Source of the DNA: CAVRXT01 sp049644285
Lineage (GTDB): Bacteria > Acidobacteriota > Terriglobia > Acidiferrales > UBA7541
Direction of reading: 5' to 3'
Length of the DNA stretch: 6,881 nucleotides
Assembly: GCA_049644285.1 (NCBI GenBank)
Contig: JBARRP010000300.1
Span: 1 to 6,881 of the forward strand
Part shown: positions 1 to 4,967 of the stretch, one piece after another
How the letters are laid out: every line of letters begins with the position of its first letter
Position numbering within the stretch: the first letter of the stretch is position 1
Made by a program: the position numbers and the translations under genes
Notes under the pieces: model-generated
The model's database searches: none
Seen by the model: only the letters and a program-made list of their open reading frames with translations
What the model was told of the DNA's origin: nothing

Positions 1-51
1 CTGAGGCTATCCGAGTCGCGCCGAATTGCCCACCTCCAGAAAGTGTTGCTT

Positions 52-78
52 GCCTCCTCTTTCAGAGAAGGAAGAGGC
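52..78. terminator. Hairpin downstream of the coiled-coil gene, possible terminator
   Basis: Bases 52-63 can pair with 67-78 to form a 12-position stem (one C-A mismatch, one G-T pair) closed by a 3-base loop. It lies about 36 bases past the stop codon of the minus-strand gene 317-114, so it may end that transcript. Neither strand shows a clear run of T after the stem, so it is not a textbook intrinsic terminator. The remaining bases at 1-113 show no gene that I can support. Confidence 0.35.
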
Positions 79-113
79 TCAAACCTGAGAGTGACTGCAA
101 ATGGCCATGAGAA

Positions 114-317
114 TTACGATTCCCCCCCGATATCGAACAGAGGTTCGTCGTCCTCTGTAGACGTGCGCTTTTGCAGCTCTGCTATCTTGGTCTCTACCAT
201 TTCCAAGTCACCCTGCGCCATTTCTCGTTCAAAACGCTTCCCGCTAGGGTCCTGCACTATCGACAGGTAATTTTGCCTCCGTTGTTCCAATTTTCGAAGT
301 TCCTCTTTTGCGTCCAT
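114..317 (-). CDS. Small coiled-coil hypothetical protein (67 aa)
   Basis: I do not recognise a family. The 67-residue product is highly charged, has no cysteine, no membrane segment and no signal peptide. Residues 1-50 are rich in Glu, Lys, Arg, Gln and Leu in a heptad-like pattern, suggesting one or two amphipathic helices forming a coiled coil; the last 17 residues are acidic and probably flexible. The ATG at 317 is preceded, after 9 bases, by GGGAGGG (327-333), a strong ribosome binding site, and this is the main reason to believe the gene is real despite its size. It follows the dehydrogenase fragment on the same strand, and the open frame of that fragment runs into this gene by 74 bases. 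Function unknown; a small structural or regulatory partner protein is possible but unsupported. Confidence 0.6.
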   Translation of the reverse strand: MDAKEELRKLEQRRQNYLSIVQDPSGKRFEREMAQGDLEMVETKIAELQKRTSTEDDEPLFDIGGES

Positions 318-564
318 GGCTGACTACCCTCCCGTCATCCTCGCTGAATTCGAGGGGGAGACCAGAGTCCATTAGCGAGGAACCCCCGTCAACGGCGATG
401 ACCTGGCCGGTAATCCAGCTTGCTTCGACCGAGCAAAAGCAGAGCATCACGGCGTTTCCGATGGTTTCTTCGGAGTTTATTCGCCCTCTGATTTGTGCTC
501 GGAAATGACACACACTAGAACCGAGGCTCAGGAGGTGTGTGAAGGCTCCGGGCTCATACGTGTT
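244..564 (-). pseudogene. C-terminal fragment of a short-chain dehydrogenase/reductase (SDR)
   Basis: The frame read from 564 leftwards gives a run typical of the last third of a classical SDR: N-T-Y-E-PGAFT (the PG motif after the cofactor-binding core), then GRINSEETIGNAV (usual form GR-x-x-x-PEEIANAV), then EASWITGQVIAVDGGSSLMD, the family's C-terminal signature. Homology ends near 346 (LPLEF); the open frame then drifts on to a stop at 244. The Rossmann GxxxGxG motif, the catalytic Ser, YxxxK and about 180 N-terminal residues are all absent. The frame begins at the base after the TAG stop of the EXORDIUM-like gene, so the fragment has no start of its own; the GTG at 513 lies inside it. 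It cannot be an active oxidoreductase. The retained part shows no internal frameshift, which suggests a fairly recent deletion or rearrangement. Confidence 0.75.
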
Positions 565-1320
565 CTAGAGGCACTTATCAGCTCGATTTGACCATTCGAG
601 CTGGACTACATAGTTGCCTAGGTTCTTGGTCTTCCAGGCGCAGATATCACCGATCTCTCCGTTGGCATCGTCGTACCACCCCTGACCGGGAATCGGATCG
701 GTGATCGCTTCACAAAGCTCGTGGGAACTCGTTGAAGTCAACGCATCAATCTGCGTTAGACCGCCCACGCATCCCGCACAATCAGGAAAGGGCATGACTG
801 CATAAAAGATCTGGTTACGGATGACGTCGTGATACCCACAGAATTGCTGGCAAGAACTGCTTCCGCCTTGCACGACAATCGTTCCGGACGGCGGAAAGAC
901 AAAATACAGCGTGTTCGGCGACGGCTGAGGGAAAGCCTTGTTTTGGGATATTTCTTGTTGCAGGAGTTGCTGAATAGCTTGGTCTGTCACCGAGGCGGCG
1001 GGCGCAGGCGTGTTGAGCGTAACACTGCCCGTTCGCTTTCCATGCGCGATGGTTTGTCCCGCAACGCTGTATTCGTTGAGTTGGTCGATTAGACTGCTTG
1101 TGAGAACAAAATCGAAGAACTGGTTCATTCGTGAGAGAAGGCCCGCCAATGGTTGCTGTTGCCAACTAGCTCCCCAGAATATCGTGAAGACCTCTACGGA
1201 TGTGATCAGAGGACCATTCTGATAAACCAGGTGGGGAGCGGCGGCTGGCGCGGCTATCTGCAGCTCCGGCCTGTGAAGTGGAACAATTCGAATGGCGTCG
1301 GTGCGTGAACGTGGCGTCAT
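565..1320 (-). CDS. EXORDIUM-like (phosphate-induced protein 1-like) putative zinc metalloprotein
   Basis: The 251-residue product resembles the EXORDIUM/phosphate-induced protein 1 family (Phi_1), known mainly from plants and also found in bacteria. Visible landmarks in family order: Y-x-NGPLITSVEVFTIFWG at residues 33-50 (family form: G-G-P-L plus a hydrophobic strand ending in W-Y-G), CGYHD at 161-165, FYAVMPFPDCAGC at 172-184, and SSHELCEAITDP at 198-209 followed by GWYDD and GEIGDIC at 221-227. The HELxE and the later E-I-G-D provide His, Glu and Asp residues that could bind a metal as in a protease, though activity in the family is not established as far as I know. Start: ATG at 1320 with GGAAAGGG (1326-1333) five bases upstream. 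The frame is open to 1695, but that extension overlaps the phosphoesterase gene and looks unlike the family. It follows that gene by 43 bases, so probably one transcript. Seven cysteines suggest an exported protein, yet no signal peptide is seen. Confidence 0.72.
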   Translation of the reverse strand: MTPRSRTDAIRIVPLHRPELQIAAPAAAPHLVYQNGPLITSVEVFTIFWGASWQQQPLAGLLSRMNQFFDFVLTSSLIDQLNEYSVAGQTIAHGKRTGSVTLNTPAPAASVTDQAIQQLLQQEISQNKAFPQPSPNTLYFVFPPSGTIVVQGGSSSCQQFCGYHDVIRNQIFYAVMPFPDCAGCVGGLTQIDALTSTSSHELCEAITDPIPGQGWYDDANGEIGDICAWKTKNLGNYVVQLEWSNRADKCL

Positions 1321-1363
1321 GCGTGCCCTTTCCAAATCATAGTGGATGCGATCCCGGCAGCAC

Positions 1364-2332
1364 TTACGGTGAAGATGGTGGCGGCGCCGGCTTCTGAGTG
1401 AAGTCAAAACAGTCTGACATGTCGTCGGCCGCCGTGTCACGAGCATTGAGAGAGGGTAGTCCGAACATGGTCTCGCAGAACTTGAGGAGGCTGACATGCG
1501 AGTGCAAAACTTTAGAAATGTACCCGGCCTTGGCGTAAGGGCTGAGGACCAGGCAGCCGACGCGCGAACCGTAGCGAAACTGCGTACCGTCTGTCCATTT
1601 CTCAACTTCAGGCGGGTTAACATGATCGTACCAGCCGCCCCAATCGTCCCAGGTGATGAAAATCGCTGTCCGCGGCCAGAGACCACCCTGCACAATGGCG
1701 TTCACCTGGTCGACAGTCCATTGCATGCCGTTCGTGACGTTGCCGACAGGCGGATTTGCGCCTCGATCCTGCGGGTCGGGCGGATGTTCACTGAAAGCGT
1801 GGGGCGCATACACCCATGAAACTGCTGGTAGCTTTCCCGCCGCCGCGTCCTTCGCGAACTGGTCCGAAGACAGCTGCGGACGTCCGACCAGTGCCTTTAT
1901 GTATGCGAACGCGTAGCCGCCGTAATTTCCCCAAGTGAGGCCGGCCGCGTCGAGGCCAGCGGGCAAGGACGGCAGATCGTAGAGTGGTTTGCCGGACGGA
2001 TTGTCGATCACAGGAGAGTCCGCGGTAAGCACCATCAGATGGTTGGGCGTGGAAGGTCCGGCAACATCGGTGAAATAGTTGTCGCAAACGGTGAACTTAC
2101 GCGCGTAGGCGAAGTAGCTCGGAATATCTGACTCGATGAATTGTTCACGCACTGCGCCTTTTGCCCGATTCAGCCATGCCTGGTGGCGATGGTCGGGGTC
2201 CCGGTTGGGCGGGTTCGGCGAGTGTGCCATCGTAGCACCGTTTGCGCCGGGCAATGTCCCGAAGTAATTGTCGAAGGCGTGGTTCTCTTTGAAAATCACG
2301 ACCACGTGTTGGATTGGACCTTGAGGTGGCAT
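1364..2332 (-). CDS. Phosphoesterase family protein (phospholipase C/acid phosphatase-like)
   Basis: The 322-residue product belongs to the phosphoesterase family that includes bacterial non-haemolytic phospholipase C and the acid phosphatase AcpA; it probably hydrolyses a phosphate ester, substrate unknown. Motifs in order: VVVIFKENHAFDNYFG at residues 10-25 (metal-binding Glu16/Asn17), AGPSTPNH at 91-98 (Ser/Thr of the nucleophile region), SEHPP at 181-185, ITWDDWGGWYDHV at 226-238 (metal-binding acidic pair Asp229/Asp230, where Asp-Glu is common), and GSRVGCLVLSPYAKAG at 255-270 followed by H-S-H-x-S-x-L-K-F-x-E. The protein is shorter than secreted phospholipases C and begins directly at the first core strand: there is no Tat or Sec signal. 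The frame is open upstream to a TAG at 2435-2437 but has no ATG, GTG or TTG before 2332, so the missing leader is not a start-site error unless the frame is broken. No good ribosome binding site is seen; GAGG lies 16 bases away. The C-terminus ends in a proline-rich tail. Confidence 0.88.
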   Translation of the reverse strand: MPPQGPIQHVVVIFKENHAFDNYFGTLPGANGATMAHSPNPPNRDPDHRHQAWLNRAKGAVREQFIESDIPSYFAYARKFTVCDNYFTDVAGPSTPNHLMVLTADSPVIDNPSGKPLYDLPSLPAGLDAAGLTWGNYGGYAFAYIKALVGRPQLSSDQFAKDAAAGKLPAVSWVYAPHAFSEHPPDPQDRGANPPVGNVTNGMQWTVDQVNAIVQGGLWPRTAIFITWDDWGGWYDHVNPPEVEKWTDGTQFRYGSRVGCLVLSPYAKAGYISKVLHSHVSLLKFCETMFGLPSLNARDTAADDMSDCFDFTQKPAPPPSSP

Positions 2333-2423
2333 CGATGTGGAATGGTGTCCTCGGAAGGAGCGTAGCCTATCCGCGGCAAAGAGAGCAATCCTTCGTATAA
2401 TGTAAACGCGGGGTCCGTCCTTA

Positions 2424-2429
2424 ATTATA
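2424..2429 (-). promoter_or_regulatory. Possible -10 element for the phosphoesterase operon
   Basis: On the minus strand these bases read TATAAT inside an AT-rich patch in otherwise GC-rich DNA, about 90 bases upstream of the phosphoesterase start and just after the hydrolase stop. No -35 box at 16-18 bases is evident; TTGAAG sits 23 bases away, too far. It could give the phosphoesterase/EXORDIUM-like pair its own promoter, separate from the hydrolase upstream. The rest of 2333-2454 shows only a 5-base-pair stem (2447-2451 with 2459-2463) across the hydrolase stop codon. Confidence 0.25.
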
Positions 2430-2454
2430 TGTACCTACTTCCATCCGGCACGCT

Positions 2455-3279
2455 TCAAGTGCCTGTTCCTATTCGCCTGAGAAAGGAAAGCAGGTGCACG
2501 CGATTTGCTGCGGGGGCCATCAGCAAAGCCTCTTCATGGCAGGGGCCCTCAACACGGAGAAAAAGCCTCGGTTCGTGTGCTAGCCGGTAGACCTCTTCGC
2601 CTAGCACAAAGGGCAGTACTGGATCATGGGTACAATGAACAATCAAAATAGGTGTGCGAATCTGCGCGAGCTTCGCGGCCGTGTCGAACTTCGAACGCAC
2701 CACAGAACCGATCCCCGGCAGAAATGGGTAGGCGCGCCGTGCCACCGCCTTGCTTGAGGCGAACGGCGCCACCAACACGATACCAGCCGTATCGCGCTTT
2801 GCTGCCAGATCGACCGCGACGGCAGTTCCCAAAGATGCGCCAAAAGCGATGATCCGGTTCGGAGACATGCCACGGTTGTGCACCGCGTAATCCCAAGCGG
2901 CCTCCGCATCCTGGTAGAGTCCGTCCTCGCTCGGTTTCCCTTCACTACGACCGTAACCGCGATATTCCACCGCGAGCACGTTTGCCGGCAGATCGCGAAG
3001 GAAGTGATAGAGAGCCGTGCGGTTGGCAATATTAGCCGCGTTGCCGTGAAACACGAGGAAGGTAAACTGCGCTCCTTCCGCGGGGATCCACCATGAATGT
3101 AGCTTTACGTCGTCGGCTGTCCGCAACCAAATGTCTTGGATCGACAAGCCCTCTGGCTGCCAATCTCCACTCATTCGTCCGGGATTATTAGGGAAGAAAA
3201 TGAGCCGGTCGCCGAAGAGCCGGGTCAAGAGGAGGATCACAGAGTAGGCAATGGCCAAAGTTATGAGAAGCCTGAGCAA
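2455..3279 (-). CDS. Membrane-anchored alpha/beta hydrolase (ABHD13/Bem46-like)
   Basis: The 274-residue product is a serine hydrolase of the alpha/beta fold, closest in layout to the Bem46/ABHD13 group. Residues 1-20 form one hydrophobic helix, then comes LIFFPNNP (27-33), typical of this group, so the enzyme is probably tethered to the inner membrane. Core features: HGNAANIANR at 78-87 (oxyanion-hole HG), YRGYGRSEGKPSEDG at 106-120, the nucleophile elbow GASLG with Ser149, Asp219 in THDPVLPF and His248 in GPCHEE, giving a complete Ser-Asp-His triad. The substrate is unknown; esterase, thioesterase or peptidase activity is possible. The start is taken as TTG at 3279 because a stop codon lies two codons upstream and later starts would remove the membrane helix; no strong ribosome binding site is visible. 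It is divergent from the zinc-ribbon gene and 122 bases from the phosphoesterase gene. Confidence 0.88.
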   Translation of the reverse strand: MLRLLITLAIAYSVILLLTRLFGDRLIFFPNNPGRMSGDWQPEGLSIQDIWLRTADDVKLHSWWIPAEGAQFTFLVFHGNAANIANRTALYHFLRDLPANVLAVEYRGYGRSEGKPSEDGLYQDAEAAWDYAVHNRGMSPNRIIAFGASLGTAVAVDLAAKRDTAGIVLVAPFASSKAVARRAYPFLPGIGSVVRSKFDTAAKLAQIRTPILIVHCTHDPVLPFVLGEEVYRLAHEPRLFLRVEGPCHEEALLMAPAANRVHLLSFLRRIGTGT

Positions 3280-3350
3280 GGGTTACACCGCTGTCCCGAC
3301 CGAGAGGTTCAAAATCCTCATCGAGGCGATAAGACCGGATTCACCTCGTG

Positions 3351-3360
3351 TCGGGCCCGA
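3351..3360. repeat. 10-bp perfect palindrome next to the zinc-ribbon promoter
   Basis: TCGGGCCCGA is a perfect palindrome ending six bases before the -35 box at 3367. Its position in the 150-base region between two divergent genes fits an operator for a small dimeric regulator, possibly the winged-helix protein encoded downstream, but a GC-rich palindrome of this length can also occur by chance. Confidence 0.25.
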
Positions 3361-3366
3361 AAGCAA

Positions 3367-3395
3367 TTGACCGGCGCTGTCCCGGAGAATAACAT
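3367..3395 (+). promoter_or_regulatory. Sigma70-type promoter for the zinc-ribbon/winged-helix genes
   Basis: TTGACC (3367-3372) and TAACAT (3390-3395) are separated by exactly 17 bases, each one or two bases off the sigma70 consensus. Transcription would start near 3402, leaving a leader of about 28 bases that contains AGAGGAGG just before the ATG at 3430. The fit of spacing, position and downstream ribosome binding site supports a real promoter. Confidence 0.55.
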
Positions 3396-3429
3396 TCTTG
3401 CTCATTCGGCTTGTCCAGAGGAGGTAGCT

Positions 3430-3592
3430 ATGCCTCAGAATAATTACTTCTGCCAGGCCTGCCAGAAGGAGTTCTCCAAAATTCTAACGCTTGCCGAATA
3501 CGAGAAAACAGGATTGTCTGCACTAACTGTGGCAGCAAGAATGTGGAGCAACGCTGGGCAGCCTTCTACGCCGTCACGTCCAGAAGAGCTGA
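3430..3592 (+). pseudogene. FmdB-like zinc-ribbon protein, broken by two 1-base deletions
   Basis: An excellent ribosome binding site (AGAGGAGG, 3417-3424) precedes the ATG. The first frame gives MPQNNYFCQACQKEFSKILT and then LAEYEKTG, matching the start of small FmdB-type zinc ribbons (CxxC at residues 8 and 11). After about 3512 the homology continues in another frame: IVCTNCGSKNVEQRWAAFYA followed by VTS, giving the second CxxC. After 3581 it shifts again: adding one base restores K-K-S-stop with TGA at 3590-3592, the usual family ending. Two single-base losses, one in the AAAACAGG stretch (3505-3512) and one in the CCAGAAG stretch (about 3580-3586), therefore explain everything, and the repaired gene would encode about 54 residues, a normal length. 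Either this is a recent pseudogene or these are assembly indels; both sites are near short base runs, so error is a real possibility. The repaired protein would be a small zinc-binding, possibly regulatory, protein in one operon with the winged-helix gene. Confidence 0.75.
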
Positions 3593-3631
3593 GCGAATCG
3601 GCTTCCGCCGTAGAGGCAAGGAGATCCTGCG

Positions 3632-3859
3632 ATGGGAGACGAAATCGGCACCATGGCTGGCGTGATCTGGAATGTACTCAACAGCAAGGATGAATTGTCT
3701 CTGGTGCAGCTGAAGAAGGAAGTGAAAGCCAACTCACCTCTCTTCGATTGGGCCGTCGGCTGGCTAGCGCGCGAAGACAAAATAGTGATCACACCGGGGA
3801 AACGCACTTTCTGCGTCCGCTTGAAAAAAGAGCAGGCGAAGGCAGCGAGCGCCTATTAA
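3632..3859 (+). CDS. Small winged helix-turn-helix protein (DUF2582-like)
   Basis: The 75-residue product matches the small stand-alone winged-helix family formerly called DUF2582. Core: GVIWNVLNSKDELSLVQLKK (residues 10-29) forms the first helices; the next stretch, including SPLFDWAVGWLAREDKI (35-51), holds the recognition region and wing; VITPGKRTFCVRL (52-64) is the final beta hairpin. Such proteins are presumed to bind DNA, but no target is known to me. The ATG at 3632 has AAGGAG (3618-3623) eight bases upstream; an ATG at 3653 would remove only seven non-conserved residues and is an alternative. It begins 39 bases after the restored stop of the zinc-ribbon gene and is probably co-transcribed with it from the promoter at 3367. 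The frame is intact, unlike its neighbours on both sides. Confidence 0.82.
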   Translation: MGDEIGTMAGVIWNVLNSKDELSLVQLKKEVKANSPLFDWAVGWLAREDKIVITPGKRTFCVRLKKEQAKAASAY

Positions 3860-3975
3860 GTTGATCGGTTTCTCCTTCGCATCTCGGCCCCCTTCGATCC
3901 GAGCGCCGTTTGGTTGGACATCACACAGTTTACTCAGATCGTCGCGAGGCCGACGTCGTTATGACATCAGAGATC

Positions 3976-4003
3976 GGAGGTTCAAATCCTCTCAGGCACG
4001 CCA
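3976..4003 (+). pseudogene. tRNA 3'-end fragment (T arm, acceptor 3' strand, CCA)
   Basis: Bases 3976-3992 form a T arm: stem GGAGG, loop TTCAAAT, stem CCTCT (one G-T pair). The next seven bases, CAGGCAC (3993-3999), then G and CCA (4001-4003), have exactly the spacing of a tRNA acceptor 3' strand, discriminator base and CCA tail; a second CCA follows. A complete tRNA would need GTGCCTG about 48 bases upstream of the T arm; 3922-3928 reads CACACAG and cannot pair. A CTC/GAG pair (3933-3948) and a weak hairpin (3952-3968) mimic D and anticodon arms, but position 33 would be G instead of the near-universal T. So this is the 3' portion only, as left by integration of a mobile element at a tRNA gene (att-type scar) or by deletion. 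No integrase is seen. The stretch 3860-3975 shows no gene I can support. Confidence 0.6.
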
Positions 4004-4007
4004 CCAG

Positions 4008-4197
4008 CCAAGGCGACACAATCATGCTCGTAAGCGATGGTGTGTGGCTGAATCTCACTCCAGCCTCGCTGAACGAGATCGTCTTGCGCGTAGGTGCCCG
4101 CACGTTCTCCGAAGTGCCCAATGCCGTGCTGGAAGCCGCGCGACGAACCGGGACTGCCGATGACATGACCGCTGTCGCACTGCGACTTCTTGAATGA
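4008..4197 (+). pseudogene. C-terminal fragment of a PP2C-family protein phosphatase
   Basis: The frame reads SQGDTIMLVSDGVWLNLTPA at its start and ends with ADDMTAVALRLLE and a TGA stop at 4195-4197. GD-x-x-x-L-x-SDG-x-W and the later DD(N)-x-T-V/A-V are the last two metal-binding motifs of bacterial PP2C serine/threonine phosphatases, and their spacing of about 50 residues fits. The N-terminal motifs (R-x-x-N-x-D and D-G-x-G) and about 170 residues are missing. Upstream, homology stops within a few bases of the CCA of the tRNA fragment; the open frame continues back to an ATG at 3910 only by reading through the tRNA-derived bases. An internal ATG lies at 4024. It cannot be an active phosphatase. 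It ends 13 bases before the next gene, so that gene may once have been co-transcribed with it. Confidence 0.7.
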
Positions 4198-4210
4198 TCG
4201 ACAAGAGACC

Positions 4211-4843
4211 ATGAGCGCTGTTTTTCTCTTCTTGGAGTTGCCGCCTTGGTGCAGGGACCCGACCACATGTGTCATAGCCGCGGCAACAGTGTTCTATGTC
4301 ATCGTCACGCTGGTGCTTTGGCTCTCCACGAGAAAGGCGGCGAATGCGGCAATGATCTCCGCCGAGGCGGCGAAGAAATCGGCAGACGCAATAACTGAAG
4401 CGACCGTAGCCGCCAAGAGGTGGGCTGACATCGCGGCCGATTTACACCGACCCGTCATAGGCATTTCAAGGCTGTACCTGAGAAGCGATCGGAGCAGTCG
4501 AACCTGGGTCATCGCCCTGGTATTGAAAAATTACGGGACGTTGCCCGCTGTGAATGTCAGTGCCGTCGCGGAGTTCCTCTTGGATATTTCCCCTCTTTGG
4601 ACCGTAACGGAGCTTTCGTCGGCTGAGGTGGCCCCGGGCGCTGACTATGAGGCGGTGAATCAGCTGGATCTAGGCGAGAAGGAGCACAACTCCGTGCTGG
4701 AAGGAAACAAATTCCTGGTCGTCAGAGTCCACATCACTTACGAGGCGCCCGACAAGCGCCGTTTTGAGTATGCAGCAGAAGCCCGGCTCAAACACATCAC
4801 CGGCGTCTTCCAGATCGTCAAGTCGGAGACGCGAAACCTCTGA
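4211..4843 (+). CDS. One-pass membrane protein of unknown function
   Basis: I do not recognise a family. From the ATG at 4211 the product has 210 residues: a short N-terminus, one hydrophobic helix at about residues 19-39 (CVIAAATVFYVIVTLVLWLS), an Ala/Glu/Lys-rich helical stretch at about 40-78 that is probably a short coiled coil, then a beta-rich C-terminal domain from HRPVIGISRLYL (about 79-90) to the end. The arrangement (anchor, helical stalk, beta domain containing L-K-N-Y-G-T-L-P-A) is common among small uncharacterised soil-bacterial membrane proteins. The frame extends to a TTG at 4190 that overlaps the phosphatase fragment's stop; the ATG is preferred although its ribosome binding site (AAGAG) is weak. 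It is convergent with the transporter gene. The frame is complete and its codon use looks like that of its neighbours. Confidence 0.7.
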   Translation: MSAVFLFLELPPWCRDPTTCVIAAATVFYVIVTLVLWLSTRKAANAAMISAEAAKKSADAITEATVAAKRWADIAADLHRPVIGISRLYLRSDRSSRTWVIALVLKNYGTLPAVNVSAVAEFLLDISPLWTVTELSSAEVAPGADYEAVNQLDLGEKEHNSVLEGNKFLVVRVHITYEAPDKRRFEYAAEARLKHITGVFQIVKSETRNL

Positions 4844-4967
4844 AAGCACTCACCTCGGGGTCTTATGGGCGAGCCTCAGTCAGACTAGCGATTCTTGAGG
4901 TTGCTCCTGGCCATTGCGCGCACTGAGCGCCGTCCCAGATGCAGGAACGCAATCGCAAATTACTGCG
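4844..4967. other. Intergenic region between convergent genes
   Basis: These bases separate the 3' ends of the membrane-protein gene and the transporter gene. A 6-base-pair inverted repeat, AACGCA (4946-4951) with TGCGTT (4964-4969), overlaps the transporter stop codon, but neither side is followed by a T run, so I cannot call a terminator with confidence. No small gene or RNA is evident. Confidence 0.4.

Noticed and set aside
43..270. 75-codon plus-strand open frame at the left edge
   Set aside because: It is antisense to the coiled-coil gene, has a composition unlike a protein family and no ribosome binding site.
1321..1695. N-terminal extension of the EXORDIUM-like gene back to 1695
   Set aside because: It overlaps the phosphoesterase gene in another frame, shows no family features, and the ATG at 1320 has its own ribosome binding site.
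2396..2401. Plus-strand TATAAT as a promoter
   Set aside because: There is no -35 match at a suitable distance and no plus-strand gene follows; it lies opposite minus-strand genes.
3136..3693. 185-codon plus-strand open frame covering the hydrolase 5' end and the zinc-ribbon gene
   Set aside because: Its first half is antisense to a clear alpha/beta hydrolase and its end is an out-of-frame reading after the zinc-ribbon frameshift; only the part from 3430 to about 3512 is real coding sequence.
3922..4003. Complete tRNA gene
   Set aside because: The 5' acceptor strand does not pair with CAGGCAC and the apparent anticodon loop lacks T at position 33, so only the 3' part is convincing.
3930..4268. 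Minus-strand open frames opposite the phosphatase fragment
   Set aside because: They show no recognisable motifs and lie antisense to a frame with clear PP2C signatures.
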